Shown here one piece after another: positions 53,824 to 62,424 of a stretch of 64,000 bases of DNA. The DNA is from Alteromonas confluentis (GTDB lineage Bacteria; Pseudomonadota; Gammaproteobacteria; Enterobacterales; Alteromonadaceae), in NCBI RefSeq assembly GCF_001757105.1, contig NZ_MDHN01000021.1:62001-126000 (forward strand), read 5' to 3'. The first letter of the stretch is position 1; the number at the start of each line of letters is the position of its first letter. The translations under genes and the position numbers were made by a program. The notes under the pieces are model-generated. The model made no database searches. It was not told where the DNA came from and saw only the letters and a list, made by a program, of their open reading frames with translations.

Positions 53824-54357
53824 ATGACGGAAAAGAGCAACGACAGCGCCAGTGAAGAGATGGTCACTGGCAATGCTTGCAAACAGGACCCGGTCAGTTT
53901 TACTGATCGGGCTTCTTTCGATCCTGAGCAGGCCAAGGAAATTGATGACAATCCGCCTGATGACGAGTCCGACCCGTCGCTGGATGATCTGATCACGAAC
54001 GCACAATGGGTGATATTCCAAAAACAACAGGAACTCACAGCCCTTGCCGATTTGTCAGCAGCAGAAGTAAACATTGCAAAGCGGTCGATTATCGTGACGG
54101 GAATCGCCACCCTTGCAGCTTTTGTCTTCGCCTGTTTTTGTTGGTTAATTGCCAACATAGGTATCGCATTAACCCTGCATCATTTCGACGTACATAACGG
54201 CGTTACCGCGCTAATTGTGTTCTTGATTAATCTTGGACTTGCAGCTGGTGCATTCCTGATTGCTAAGCAGTCATACGCGTACATTACGTTAATGCCAGCA
54301 ATTCATACTTTCCTTCGTGGCATTGGCGTTGAGAACAAACCTCAAAAGGATGAGTAA
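53824..54357 (+). CDS. YqjE-like inner-membrane protein (phage holin superfamily)
   Basis: 177 aa. An acidic N-terminal 75 residues (DDNPPDDESDPSLDDL), then two transmembrane segments (about 90-115 and 125-150) separated by a short loop. This is the YqjE/holin-like family. It starts one base after the DUF883 stop and ends next to the YqjK-like gene. A true holin function is unlikely here since no phage genes are near; it probably works with the DUF883 protein in the membrane. Confidence 0.75.
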   Translation: MTEKSNDSASEEMVTGNACKQDPVSFTDRASFDPEQAKEIDDNPPDDESDPSLDDLITNAQWVIFQKQQELTALADLSAAEVNIAKRSIIVTGIATLAAFVFACFCWLIANIGIALTLHHFDVHNGVTALIVFLINLGLAAGAFLIAKQSYAYITLMPAIHTFLRGIGVENKPQKDE

Positions 54358-54358
54358 A

Positions 54359-54616
54359 ATGCCCGTTTTTATTAACTCTGCAATTAAGGCAAGAAATAAG
54401 GCGCAAGATAACTACGCTATATCGCAACAGGAAAGTGCCATTGCCGTTAATCATGCTAAAGTCACGTTGAAGTTGTTCGCAGCTCGTCCAGAAACCTTGC
54501 TGGCGTGCTTTGGTGCCGGCGCTTACAAGGGCGCAACCACGGATAACCCGCCTAGCCGCAAACGTCAGGCTATGATGACGTTCGCAAGGACAGCACTTTT
54601 CAATTTTTTAGGATAA
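54359..54616 (+). CDS. YqjK-like small protein
   Basis: 85 aa, basic, helical. Its position as third gene after DUF883 and YqjE-like genes suggests YqjK, but sequence similarity cannot be confirmed by eye. The start at 54359 has AAGGA about eight bases upstream; an ATG three codons earlier has no room for a ribosome site. The end (ARTALFNFLG) is hydrophobic. Confidence 0.6.
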   Translation: MPVFINSAIKARNKAQDNYAISQQESAIAVNHAKVTLKLFAARPETLLACFGAGAYKGATTDNPPSRKRQAMMTFARTALFNFLG

Positions 54617-54621
54617 CAATA

Positions 54622-55191
54622 ATGAGTTTTACCGCATCAGTGATAAAAAAAGGCATGTGCTATGTTGTACTGGGAGCGGGTTTACTTGCCGCTACAGCTT
54701 GTAGCAGTGTATCGAGCCTTACACCCACTCCTTATCAGGCTGCGAAGTCGGATAAACAATACGGTTACTCATCAACGCAATTATCAGACAATGAATACCG
54801 CATTATGTTTCGGGCAACGGAAGTCACCGATGCGTCACTAGTACAAGAATATTCACTTTATCGTGCGGCTGAAATTGCCAAGAAAAACGATTTTCAATAT
54901 CTCACTATTGTTAAAACTGACATCGAGCGAAAAAATACCGTCGCCAAACGCATTGTTAAAGAAACGCCTGAAATTTCGCAAAATCCCATTTTGACAGATC
55001 CGCAATGCACAATGTCTGGCTGTAACGAGGTGGGACAAACAATGCCAAACCAGAGCGGTGAGCTGCGTGTGCAAACAGAAAACACAGAAGACGTGTATTA
55101 TTCCATTCTTGTTCGCATGGCTGAGTCTCAAACGGCCTTAGGCAGCAAGTCTTTTGAAGTTGCAAAGCTGTTAGCCCGTAAACCCATGTAA
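54622..55191 (+). CDS. Lipoprotein of the CC0125/CC1285 type
   Basis: 189 aa. Signal sequence with a cysteine after LLAATA (Cys27), a slightly imperfect lipobox. The mature part has NEYRIMFRATEVTDASLVQE and YSLYRAAEIAKKNDFQYLTI, the pattern of a widespread lipoprotein family of unknown role. AGGATAACAATA precedes the ATG, five bases after the YqjK-like gene, so it is the last gene of the DUF883 operon; a strong terminator follows. Confidence 0.75.
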   Translation: MSFTASVIKKGMCYVVLGAGLLAATACSSVSSLTPTPYQAAKSDKQYGYSSTQLSDNEYRIMFRATEVTDASLVQEYSLYRAAEIAKKNDFQYLTIVKTDIERKNTVAKRIVKETPEISQNPILTDPQCTMSGCNEVGQTMPNQSGELRVQTENTEDVYYSILVRMAESQTALGSKSFEVAKLLARKPM

Positions 55192-55239
55192 AAGCAGGTT
55201 TTAAAAAATAGCGTTACATATTAAAGCAAATACTTATTC

Positions 55240-55269
55240 AAAGCCCGGCATAACCGTTCCGGGCTTTTT
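55240..55269 (+). terminator. Terminator of the DUF883 operon
   Basis: AAAGCCCGG, ten-base loop, CCGGGCTTT and five T in all. Confidence 0.9.
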
Positions 55270-55331
55270 GCTATTGGTCTTCCGCCACCAGTGAACTATC
55301 CTGCCATTGTCTTTTACAACAAACCGATACC

Positions 55332-55874
55332 ATGATGAAAAATATGAATGACAATGCAGGCTTTACGCTTATCGAACTCGTAATTGTTATCGTCATCCTT
55401 GGCGTTCTGGCCGTTACCGCAGCACCTCGCTTCATCGATTTATCTGACGATGCCAATGATTCTGTCACGCTGGCTCAGATGGGCGCATTTAAATCAGGTG
55501 TCAATCTATTACATGCGAAATGGCAGATCCGTCGCCAGAGCAGTATTTCGATTTCTGGTCAAACAGTTGAATTTACCGATGATGGATGGCCGAAAGGCTC
55601 CACCGATGACAGTGTCGGTTGTGCAGAGCTGTGGAGTGAGGTTTTTGCTGACGCAGAGCCCGTGACCGTGCTGAACAATTACACTGACACATTATCTGCA
55701 GGATGGAACGCTTTTTATTATGGCGAAGTGTGCGGCTACATTAAAAGCCAGAGTGGTGGCGGTACGGTTTACCCCAGCAATACGCCACACTTTGCTTATT
55801 ACATGACGAATTTTAGCGAACCAAGTGCAGGCTATACAGGTAGCCCGGGTGAAGTGAAGATCTACAACCTTTAA
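55332..55874 (+). CDS. Type IV prepilin-like protein (MSHA type)
   Basis: 180 aa. The prepilin signature is complete: a short basic leader ending in Gly, then FTLIELVIVIVILGVLAVTA with Glu at +5. The start has the MSHA-like APRFIDL after the helix. The C-terminal part has two cysteines that could form the pilin disulfide loop (VGCAE and EVCGY). It is probably cleaved by a prepilin peptidase and built into a pilus or pseudopilus. No other pilus gene is nearby, so it is an orphan. Confidence 0.85.
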   Translation: MMKNMNDNAGFTLIELVIVIVILGVLAVTAAPRFIDLSDDANDSVTLAQMGAFKSGVNLLHAKWQIRRQSSISISGQTVEFTDDGWPKGSTDDSVGCAELWSEVFADAEPVTVLNNYTDTLSAGWNAFYYGEVCGYIKSQSGGGTVYPSNTPHFAYYMTNFSEPSAGYTGSPGEVKIYNL

Positions 55875-56126
55875 TTTTGGTCTGTAAAATACGTACCGTG
55901 TAATAACACGTCCTTAATACAAAAATTTAACCGTAAAACACTTACCGTAAAACTCGCGGTGTAGTGCAAAAAATCGACCTTGCGCTGCGCCACAAATTTG
56001 CCATTTTTTACATACTAGCCTGTAAAGATTTTCACTCCGCACAATTCAGCGCTTTTAATCCTTTCAAAGAGTCGGTAATTATGCTGTTAAATCAATAAAT
56101 TAATTAAAATCAATTCATTTTTGCAA
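55875..56126. other. Gene-free stretch with 14-base-period direct repeat
   Basis: ACCGTAAAAC occurs at 55930-55939 and again at 55944-55953. It may be a tandem operator upstream of the DUF2383 gene. The rest is AT-rich with no ORF. Confidence 0.35.
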
Positions 56127-56143
56127 TGGCCCAATTTGTGCAA
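56127..56143 (+). promoter_or_regulatory. Sigma54-type promoter of the DUF2383 gene
   Basis: TGGCCC-N5-GTGCAA with GG and GC ten bases apart; nine of eleven consensus positions match. It lies about 45 bases before the GTG start. Confidence 0.6.
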
Positions 56144-56185
56144 CTTATTATTGTATTTGGTTAATTATTACGTCAGGAGTTTACA

Positions 56186-56644
56186 GTGTCATCAGTCGCC
56201 ATTCCCTCTGAAAAATTAGCTGACCTTATTAAGGTATTGCAGAGTGGGATACGTTTTTATAAAGCAGGTATTAAAGCGGTTAAATGCGACGATACAAAAG
56301 AAATGTTTACACGTATTCTGACAGAAAAAGAACAGGCTTGTACTGAGTTACGCCGCCATTGCTCTGGCGTGAAAGACACAGGTTCCAACTTTATCGTCGA
56401 TGCAAGAAATGTATATACTCGACTCATTAGCCGTGTGACATCACACAGCGACCAGATGTTTACCGAGCAACTGGCGTCGATGGAACGTAAAGTACTGCAT
56501 TATTTTGATGATGTTTTAAAAGAGCAACTGCCACAACATATCGCACAGTTGCTTCGTAAAATCCGCACCCGGTTGTTGCAGTGTTATGACGAGCTTCAGC
56601 TAATTAAATCGGCGCGAAAAAGGTTTATTCACAATCAAGCTTAA
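56186..56644 (+). CDS. PA2169-like four-helix protein (DUF2383)
   Basis: 152 aa, all helical. KLADLIKVLQSGIRFYKAGIK at the start, and repeated Lys/Glu-rich helices, match the DUF2383 ferritin-like family, which is often induced by stress; its activity is unknown. The start is GTG with CAGGAG eight bases upstream. It is convergent with the YfbR-like gene. Confidence 0.78.
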   Translation: MSSVAIPSEKLADLIKVLQSGIRFYKAGIKAVKCDDTKEMFTRILTEKEQACTELRRHCSGVKDTGSNFIVDARNVYTRLISRVTSHSDQMFTEQLASMERKVLHYFDDVLKEQLPQHIAQLLRKIRTRLLQCYDELQLIKSARKRFIHNQA

Positions 56645-56677
56645 TTGATTCAATGCTGCCCGACGACGCGCCCTTCT

Positions 56678-57322
56678 TTACTCTTTGATATTGATGGTGT
56701 TTGCCCGTTCTACCCAATCTAAATCGCGGGTTTGTTCATCTAACGTTCCCTTTGCATCCTCCAGGAATACCTGGCAGAAATAGTCGACACTTTTGAAAGT
56801 TTCACGATACTTTTTTAATTGAATTTCCATTTCGTGCATTGCATTAGAAAACTCCGAGTTTGACTTCGACAATTCATAATCACATTTGAGATATGCACAC
56901 AAGACGTCTGCCGCTTTTGCCAGTGCAACATGGATATCTTTTTTGTCTTGTTCGATTAAGGGCTGATACCTTTCTCTGAGCGGTTCAGGTAAGGTTTGCA
57001 GTAGCATCGCCTCAAAACGTCGTTCTAGTTTCTTTATCGCTGCTGTCGTTTCCGGATCGTGATATTTCACAGGGCTTGGAATATCACTCATGCCGGCTAT
57101 TTCACTGCCTTCGTGGAAAATTGCCATACTGGCAACGCGATCTGGTTCTACGGCTTCGTTAAACACATCTTTCGCTATGGCGCCAAGCATATGCGCCACC
57201 ACTGCCGCTTCATAGATGTGCGTAGAGAGCATCTCTTCCTGAAATTGTGCCATTAACGGCCATCGCTTCACGTTTCTTGCTCGCTGCATAAGGCCAATAA
57301 ATGCTGAATGATGTTTTGTCAT
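56678..57322 (-). CDS. YfbR-like 5'-deoxynucleotidase with HD changed to HE
   Basis: 214 aa. Similar along its length to E. coli YfbR, a metal-dependent deoxyribonucleoside 5'-monophosphatase. Conserved: KRWPLM (Arg20-Trp21), His35, His70, Glu74, SDIPSPVKY, and the metal Asp in KAADVLCAYLKC. The HD pair reads His70-Glu71 (FHEGSE), and one residue is inserted before the following Asp. The Asp to Glu change could shift the metal site. It may still be active or may have a different substrate. No partner gene lies nearby. Confidence 0.82.
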   Translation of the reverse strand: MTKHHSAFIGLMQRARNVKRWPLMAQFQEEMLSTHIYEAAVVAHMLGAIAKDVFNEAVEPDRVASMAIFHEGSEIAGMSDIPSPVKYHDPETTAAIKKLERRFEAMLLQTLPEPLRERYQPLIEQDKKDIHVALAKAADVLCAYLKCDYELSKSNSEFSNAMHEMEIQLKKYRETFKSVDYFCQVFLEDAKGTLDEQTRDLDWVERANTINIKE

Positions 57323-57520
57323 GTTGCTCTACTTTAATGAATGCCATTGAATAAATGTATTTTGTTACTTCAGCTAGTTTATCAAGCTTACCCAGTGATG
57401 CTAGTCGCTTTGGGAATTGATGTGTAAAAAATGCAGATTAGTTGTAACTCTTTGCCAACAGCTTCATGAATGAACGAGCAGGAACAAACTAAAGCACTGA
57501 TTAATAACAACTTTCATGAT

Positions 57521-57537
57521 TGGCACAATACCAGCAT
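57521..57537 (+). promoter_or_regulatory. Possible sigma54-type promoter of the DUF1328 gene
   Basis: TGGCAC-N5-CAGCA with GG and GC ten bases apart. The -24 element is perfect but the -12 element is weak. It lies 66 bases before the ATG. Confidence 0.4.
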
Positions 57538-57600
57538 TAAACAATACGAACTTAACGAAAGTTAAACGAACTTTACGAAGAGCAATATGAGGAAATTATT

Positions 57601-57777
57601 ATGCTAGGTTGGGCAGTTACATTTTTCATTATCGCCATTATTGCAGCAGTTTTTGGCTTCGGTGGCATTGCTGGTGCAGCATCAGGCATTGCTCAATTTT
57701 TATTCTTTGTATTTGTCGCGCTGCTGGTGATTTCACTTATCGCCAATGCATTACGCGGTAAATCACCTAGAGTATAA
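57601..57777 (+). CDS. DUF1328 small membrane protein (YtjA-like)
   Basis: 58 aa, read from the sequence. Two hydrophobic segments: [19 protein letters not shown] and a second ([20 protein letters not shown]) separated by a small Gly/Ala turn. This is the DUF1328/YtjA pattern. GAGG lies eight bases before the ATG. The small lipoprotein gene follows 26 bases later. Small inner-membrane protein, function unknown, often stress induced. Confidence 0.85.
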   Translation: MLGWAVTFFIIAIIAAVFGFGGIAGAASGIAQFLFFVFVALLVISLIANALRGKSPRV

Positions 57778-57803
57778 TTTAATTGGAACAAGGAGAAAGG
57801 ACG

Positions 57804-57998
57804 ATGAAATACTATAAGTTATTTTTAAAAGCGATGTTGGTAGCAGGTTTTGCATTTACTCTGGCCGCTTGTGGCGACGGTGAAGCAGAAAACGCAGGCG
57901 AAGAACTGGACGAAGTGATGACTGACGCTGGTAACGCTGTTGAAGACGCCTGTGAAGACGTGAAAGAAGGCGCTGACGCTAAAGATACCGATTGCTAA
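57804..57998 (+). CDS. Small acidic lipoprotein (entericidin-like)
   Basis: 64 aa. Lipobox LAAC at about residue 23 after a hydrophobic signal, so the mature lipoprotein is only about 42 aa. The tail is strongly acidic (ELDEVMTDAGNAVEDACEDVKEG) with two further cysteines. Size and layout resemble entericidin-type stress lipoproteins, but the family is not certain. AGGAGAAAGG precedes the ATG. It is probably cotranscribed with the DUF1328 gene and followed by a strong terminator. Confidence 0.72.
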   Translation: MKYYKLFLKAMLVAGFAFTLAACGDGEAENAGEELDEVMTDAGNAVEDACEDVKEGADAKDTDC

Positions 57999-58015
57999 TA
58001 CCAATCGATACAATG

Positions 58016-58042
58016 AAACCAGGCTCTACGCCTGGTTTTTTT
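58016..58042 (+). terminator. Terminator after the small lipoprotein gene
   Basis: AACCAGGC, five-base loop, GCCTGGTT, then a run of T. Confidence 0.9.
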
Positions 58043-58086
58043 GTGCCCGAATTACTGTGTAAAAAAGCTATACCAGAAGAAATCCA

Positions 58087-58662
58087 CTAACACTTTTTAT
58101 TTCCCAAAACCTGTAGCCAACTCCCCTCCTGCCGCGTAGCACTTTCGTCGAGCAGTTGGCTACGGATCAAATAATTCAGAAAGCCGATTTTCTCGTTAGT
58201 GAGTTGCCGATAATCGAAATAGGGCGTCACGATGAGGTTTCGTTGTCGACAAACGGCAAAATCAGCGCTTACCCAGTTTACGCGCTGAGTCAGTTCAAGC
58301 TGGCCCGCATAGGTTTTGCCCATCACGATGTTTAGATTTTTCGGATTAAATGCTGCTGGCGGTGCGAACCATAAAGCCGTATCGCCCTGGGCCGTAAGTA
58401 ACTGTTCGTCTCGATACGTTTGCCATGTACTCGTTTTTGAAATAGCTAAGCCTTCACGCAAACTAAATATCCATTTGGCATAGACGTTAAATACCTTTCG
58501 CCAACCGTTTCCACATTCTGCGTTAATACTATTAATAATGTGAATATCGATGGGAGTAACGACACCTGCTTCACCGGGTAGGTCAAACGCGGGGCGATTT
58601 GCCATATAAACTTGCACCGGCCCATGAACATTACCAACACCATCAGGTCCGCATATCTGCAT
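58087..58662 (-). CDS. Hypothetical protein
   Basis: 191 aa, no signal peptide or membrane segment. It has an N-terminal GPVQVYMANRPAF stretch and a conserved-looking WFAPPAAFNPKNLNIVMGKTYA middle, with four cysteines. I do not recognise a family. GGAG lies six bases before the ATG. It follows the terminator of the RND operon and so has its own promoter; it is convergent with the DUF1328-lipoprotein pair. Confidence 0.65.
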   Translation of the reverse strand: MQICGPDGVGNVHGPVQVYMANRPAFDLPGEAGVVTPIDIHIINSINAECGNGWRKVFNVYAKWIFSLREGLAISKTSTWQTYRDEQLLTAQGDTALWFAPPAAFNPKNLNIVMGKTYAGQLELTQRVNWVSADFAVCRQRNLIVTPYFDYRQLTNEKIGFLNYLIRSQLLDESATRQEGSWLQVLGNKKC

Positions 58663-58671
58663 TTAACACTC

Positions 58672-58707
58672 CAAAATAAAAAAAGGCACACCGGGAAAGG
58701 TGTGCCT
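58672..58707 (-). terminator. Terminator of the mlaA-RND operon
   Basis: On the minus strand AGGCACACC, six-base loop, GGTGTGCCT, followed by a long T-tract. Confidence 0.92.
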
Positions 58708-58739
58708 ATTATTGCATAGCATTATTGTTGAGGTGCCAG

Positions 58740-61196
58740 CTATTCAGCCTTGGCGGATTTACGATTGCCAACGAAGCGATTTAGCAAAGCCGGTAATAAG
58801 GTTAAATCGGTGAACAAAGCAAACAGCATGGCCAGTGCAGTGAGCAGTCCAAAATACACACTAGGCAGAAAATCGGAAAACCCGAAGAGTGAAAATCCCG
58901 TGGCAATGATCACTGAAGTGAACAGAATTGCTAATCCTGAATGTCCAAATGCGGACTCACTGCCCGCGGTTGCGGTCTTGCCATCAGACGATTTCATTCC
59001 CTGCAGATAGCTGTGCAAGAAATGGATGGTATCGTCTACCGCTATGCCCATCGCAATAGCTGCTATGGTAATGGTCATAATATCAAGCGAAATGCCTGCC
59101 CAACCAACCACCCCAAGGATGCCCAACGTTGTTAGCACATTTGGCAATAATGCGATAAACGTTACTTTTATCGAACGGAAAATCGCAAACAGCACCACCG
59201 CCAAAACGGCATACACTATACCCAGTGTTTTTATCTGCGAATCAAATAAACGACTGAGGATATCTTGATAAAGCACGAACAAGCTGGTGAGTTGATATTG
59301 GTCTTTTTCCAGTCCGACAGCTTGTAAGTCGCTATTTAACTGATCCATAAATTGCTGGCGATTCAGGCCTTCCGTGGTGTCCTGAATGCGCGTGGAAATA
59401 CGAAATGTATTGTCCGCTTCAGAAAAATACGCACCCACTAACTGATTCACCACTTTTTCGTCCAACAAGACATAGATGGTATTTAGCTCGTACTCTGTTA
59501 ACGGTCGTCCGCCGTTTAGTTGCTTTGCTAATTCAGTAAAATTCACAACCGAGGTAACGCTTCCGGTCGCTTCAAACGCTTTTATCGCCGCTTGCGCTAA
59601 TTGCAATTGCGCTACCGTGTTCGCATTCAGCACCACTTCTCCGTCAGCATTCTCGTCATCAAGCTTTAACACAATATCGAGTGCTGTTGAGCCACCGAAT
59701 TCACGATCAATAAATGCCAGTTCCTGGTGAATTTGCGTGTCGGTGTCGAAATAGTTAATGAAAGAATTTTCAACGTTAAGGCGACTGATCCCCAGAGCCG
59801 CAACAACAAACAACGCCAGCACAGCTGCACTTACCGCCAACGGTGCTTTTAATGACAACTTACGGGTAGCAGCAAGAAAACCGGTAATAAAACGGTACTC
59901 GGTAGTCTCTTTACTGGCAGGCAGGAAAGACAGTAACGCCGGGAACAATAATAAGCTCACCGCCATGGTAATGAGCATCGACATCAGCATCATCCAACCA
60001 AATGCGACCACAGGTTGCAGGCCGGAAAAGATCAGCGAGCCGAAACCCACAGACGTTGTCAGGGTTGCGTAAAAACAAGGTGATAGTTTGTCCTCAAGGG
60101 TGGCAATAATACGCTGGCGCTGACTGAAGTCAGGGTTATCACGACTGATTTCTCGGTAGCTCCCGATGATATGAATCATGACGGCCAAAGTAAGAATAAG
60201 CTGCAACGCAACAAAGTTGGCTGATATCACCGTTGTGCGCATGTCCAGAAACCCGAACAGGCTCATAGTAAGGAACACGCTCACGGAGCAAGATAACAGC
60301 GGGAAAAACACCCACTTAAAAGAGCGATACAACAATGCCAGCAACAAAATAATCACCGCAGCGATGGCACTACCAAACGTCATGAGATCAGATTTGATGA
60401 TATCAATGAGATGCTGCCCTACCACGTAAGCGCCACCTAAATACGTGTTCGCTCTGGTAGCAACCGATTGGGTAATTTCCTCTATCTGTGCGATTTCTTG
60501 CTTTCGGGTTTCGGTAAGCTGTTGGCGGATGGGATCGGCCTGTTGCTGCAGCGATGCGATGCGGGCGTTATCTTCTTCACTGAGCGCTTCGCCTTTTAGC
60601 ACCTTCTTCTGAATATTGGTAATCTCGTTGTTAATACGCACTAATTCAGGATTATCTTTGAACACGATTTGCATGCCCGTGGCGGTGCCCTGACGATTAA
60701 CCAGCAAATCGGTAAAGATGGGATGACCCACAATCAACTGCTTCATTTGCGCCGGAGAATAGCGTTGATTTTCCCAGGTAAGGGAATCCACACTAGTGTC
60801 GCCGGTTAATGCGCTCGTATCGTTGATCAGTGGCACATTGATAATCGATGTCACCGCTTCCACGCGGTCAATTTGTTTGATTCGCGCTGACAACATTTCA
60901 ATGTCATCAAAAGTCTGACGGCTGAAGAGTTCATGCCCTTTGGGCTGATAAGCCAATAATATGAACTCTTGAGGATTAAACGTTTGGTCTGCCACCTGCG
61001 TTTGAATGTATAGCTTATTGTCTTTTACCAGTAAGGTATCGGCAGATGCATCAATACGGAACTGATTAATGTAAAAACCAAGTCCCGTTAGCGCAATGAC
61101 AAATGCAACAAGAATAAACCAGCGTGCACTGATGATTCCACGTGCGAGTTTACTCGTTATTTTGTTGTTCGCTGTCGCTGAGTTCGAAGAGTTCAT
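58740..61196 (-). CDS. RND/MMPL-family transporter, probably for lipids
   Basis: 818 aa. Two repeats, each with one transmembrane segment, a periplasmic domain of about 200 residues and five more segments (first bundle about 200-400, second about 590-800). The MMPL pattern includes IAMGIAVDDTIHFLHSY in the second bundle. It lacks the size of multidrug RND pumps (about 1,000 aa) and resembles HpnN-type lipid exporters. It overlaps mlaA by 47 bases, linking it to outer-membrane lipid traffic. The start at 61196 is chosen because the upstream extension lies within mlaA. Confidence 0.85.
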   Translation of the reverse strand: MNSSNSATANNKITSKLARGIISARWFILVAFVIALTGLGFYINQFRIDASADTLLVKDNKLYIQTQVADQTFNPQEFILLAYQPKGHELFSRQTFDDIEMLSARIKQIDRVEAVTSIINVPLINDTSALTGDTSVDSLTWENQRYSPAQMKQLIVGHPIFTDLLVNRQGTATGMQIVFKDNPELVRINNEITNIQKKVLKGEALSEEDNARIASLQQQADPIRQQLTETRKQEIAQIEEITQSVATRANTYLGGAYVVGQHLIDIIKSDLMTFGSAIAAVIILLLALLYRSFKWVFFPLLSCSVSVFLTMSLFGFLDMRTTVISANFVALQLILTLAVMIHIIGSYREISRDNPDFSQRQRIIATLEDKLSPCFYATLTTSVGFGSLIFSGLQPVVAFGWMMLMSMLITMAVSLLLFPALLSFLPASKETTEYRFITGFLAATRKLSLKAPLAVSAAVLALFVVAALGISRLNVENSFINYFDTDTQIHQELAFIDREFGGSTALDIVLKLDDENADGEVVLNANTVAQLQLAQAAIKAFEATGSVTSVVNFTELAKQLNGGRPLTEYELNTIYVLLDEKVVNQLVGAYFSEADNTFRISTRIQDTTEGLNRQQFMDQLNSDLQAVGLEKDQYQLTSLFVLYQDILSRLFDSQIKTLGIVYAVLAVVLFAIFRSIKVTFIALLPNVLTTLGILGVVGWAGISLDIMTITIAAIAMGIAVDDTIHFLHSYLQGMKSSDGKTATAGSESAFGHSGLAILFTSVIIATGFSLFGFSDFLPSVYFGLLTALAMLFALFTDLTLLPALLNRFVGNRKSAKAE

Positions 61197-62043
61197 CGCG
61201 TCGCTGTCCCTGAATATATTGATTACGGAAGTAGATGTAAGGATCGTCAGCCTGGTCGTAGAGCTGCTGATAGATATCAGACTGCTCAGAAAAATCGTCC
61301 AGACCATCGAACATTCTCAGTTGATAACGCTCGGGGGGATCCGCAATGTAATTAACAGGATGAACAAACCCTTCAGTAAGGGTAGAGAATGCGCCTCGGG
61401 TATCACTGGGGCCAAGGATCGGGATAACTAAATACGGCCCGGATGTGATGTCGTAGTCTTGCAAAGTATTGGCAATAGTTTGTTTTTGTGGCGCGATATC
61501 GAACCACGCTTCAGCGGGGTCGAACAATCCTAATAACCCAATGGTGGAATTAATCAGAAAACGACCAAGATTAGAACCAGCGTGGCTAAACTCGCCAGAA
61601 ACGGTATTGTTTACCAGGTTAAGGGGCTCTCGTAGATTATCAAAAGCATTGCCTATTTTGTCTCGGACAACACCCGGCACAACAAATTTGTAGCCATCGG
61701 AAAGGGGAATAAGGACGTAACGATAAGAGACATTATTAAAGCTGAACATGGCACGGTTGAACCCTTCCCACGGGTCGTTATAAACCGGCTCACCGCCCTG
61801 CTCCGTGCCTGGCTGGCCGCCATCTCCAATCGCAACCACCGTGGGCTCGATTTCGATCGGTCCCTGGCTTGTCTGTACTGTAACCTTCTCACCTCGCGCC
61901 AGTTCAGATGCAAGTTCAGGCTCCTTTGGAGCCTGAACTGAATTGACTTCTGCGGTCGATTTTGCAGTATTTTGTGGCGCTGAAGCACAGCCCCCTAGTA
62001 TTAAAAAACAGAGAGCTAACGCGCTCGACTTAGATACTTGCAT
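61150..62043 (-). CDS. mlaA: MlaA (VacJ) outer-membrane lipid-asymmetry lipoprotein
   Basis: 297 aa. Lipobox LGGC at about residue 19. The MlaA core is clear: YNDPWEGFNRAMFSFN, VVRDKIGNAFDNLREPLNLVNN, FLINSTIGLLGLFDPA, and GPYLVIPILGPSDTRGA. MlaA removes misplaced phospholipid from the outer leaflet with the MlaFEDBC system. Here it is not with mlaFEDCB but with an RND transporter. ATG at 62043 is used; a GTG three codons earlier is also possible. Confidence 0.92.
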   Translation of the reverse strand: MQVSKSSALALCFLILGGCASAPQNTAKSTAEVNSVQAPKEPELASELARGEKVTVQTSQGPIEIEPTVVAIGDGGQPGTEQGGEPVYNDPWEGFNRAMFSFNNVSYRYVLIPLSDGYKFVVPGVVRDKIGNAFDNLREPLNLVNNTVSGEFSHAGSNLGRFLINSTIGLLGLFDPAEAWFDIAPQKQTIANTLQDYDITSGPYLVIPILGPSDTRGAFSTLTEGFVHPVNYIADPPERYQLRMFDGLDDFSEQSDIYQQLYDQADDPYIYFRNQYIQGQRRDELFELSDSEQQNNE

Positions 62044-62371
62044 AGGTACCACTTTCCTTCCTCTCGTGGTGTATCATTATATTTTGGGCACGTTCCAGAG
62101 CTTCATCCCTGTTGTAATCCCAATCATTCTCTTCATAACTACGTGCTTGCTGAAGATAATGCTCAATTCTTGATTTTCGAATTTGATGAATTCGATTTTG
62201 CGGATCAAATTCAAGTTCGTCATAGAGTGCTTCAACGTGCGTTAAATCGCCTGAAGGCTTGGACATGGGCTGCGTTTCGCCGAGCCAGGAAGAAATTTGC
62301 TTTCCTGAGCCCAGTGCAACAAGGCTGGTTGTAAGTAACACTGTCATTACTGCAATTTTTAAGTAATTCAT
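62030..62371 (-). CDS. Small secreted protein in the mlaA operon
   Basis: 113 aa. A signal peptide (MNYLKIAVMTVLLTTSLVAL) is followed by a mostly helical, charged mature part (Glu, Arg and Tyr-rich, IRKSRIEHYLQQAR, ending SGTYASI). Its stop overlaps the mlaA start by 14 bases, so it is the first gene of the mlaA-RND operon. No recognised family. A role as a periplasmic partner in the same lipid process is inferred from position only. Confidence 0.68.
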   Translation of the reverse strand: MNYLKIAVMTVLLTTSLVALGSGKQISSWLGETQPMSKPSGDLTHVEALYDELEFDPQNRIHQIRKSRIEHYLQQARSYEENDWDYNRDEALERAQNIMIHHERKESGTYASI

Positions 62372-62424
62372 GTTTATCACCATCTTGGTTAAGCGGAACG
62401 CTGTCGAGAACGTTATAAAATTGA

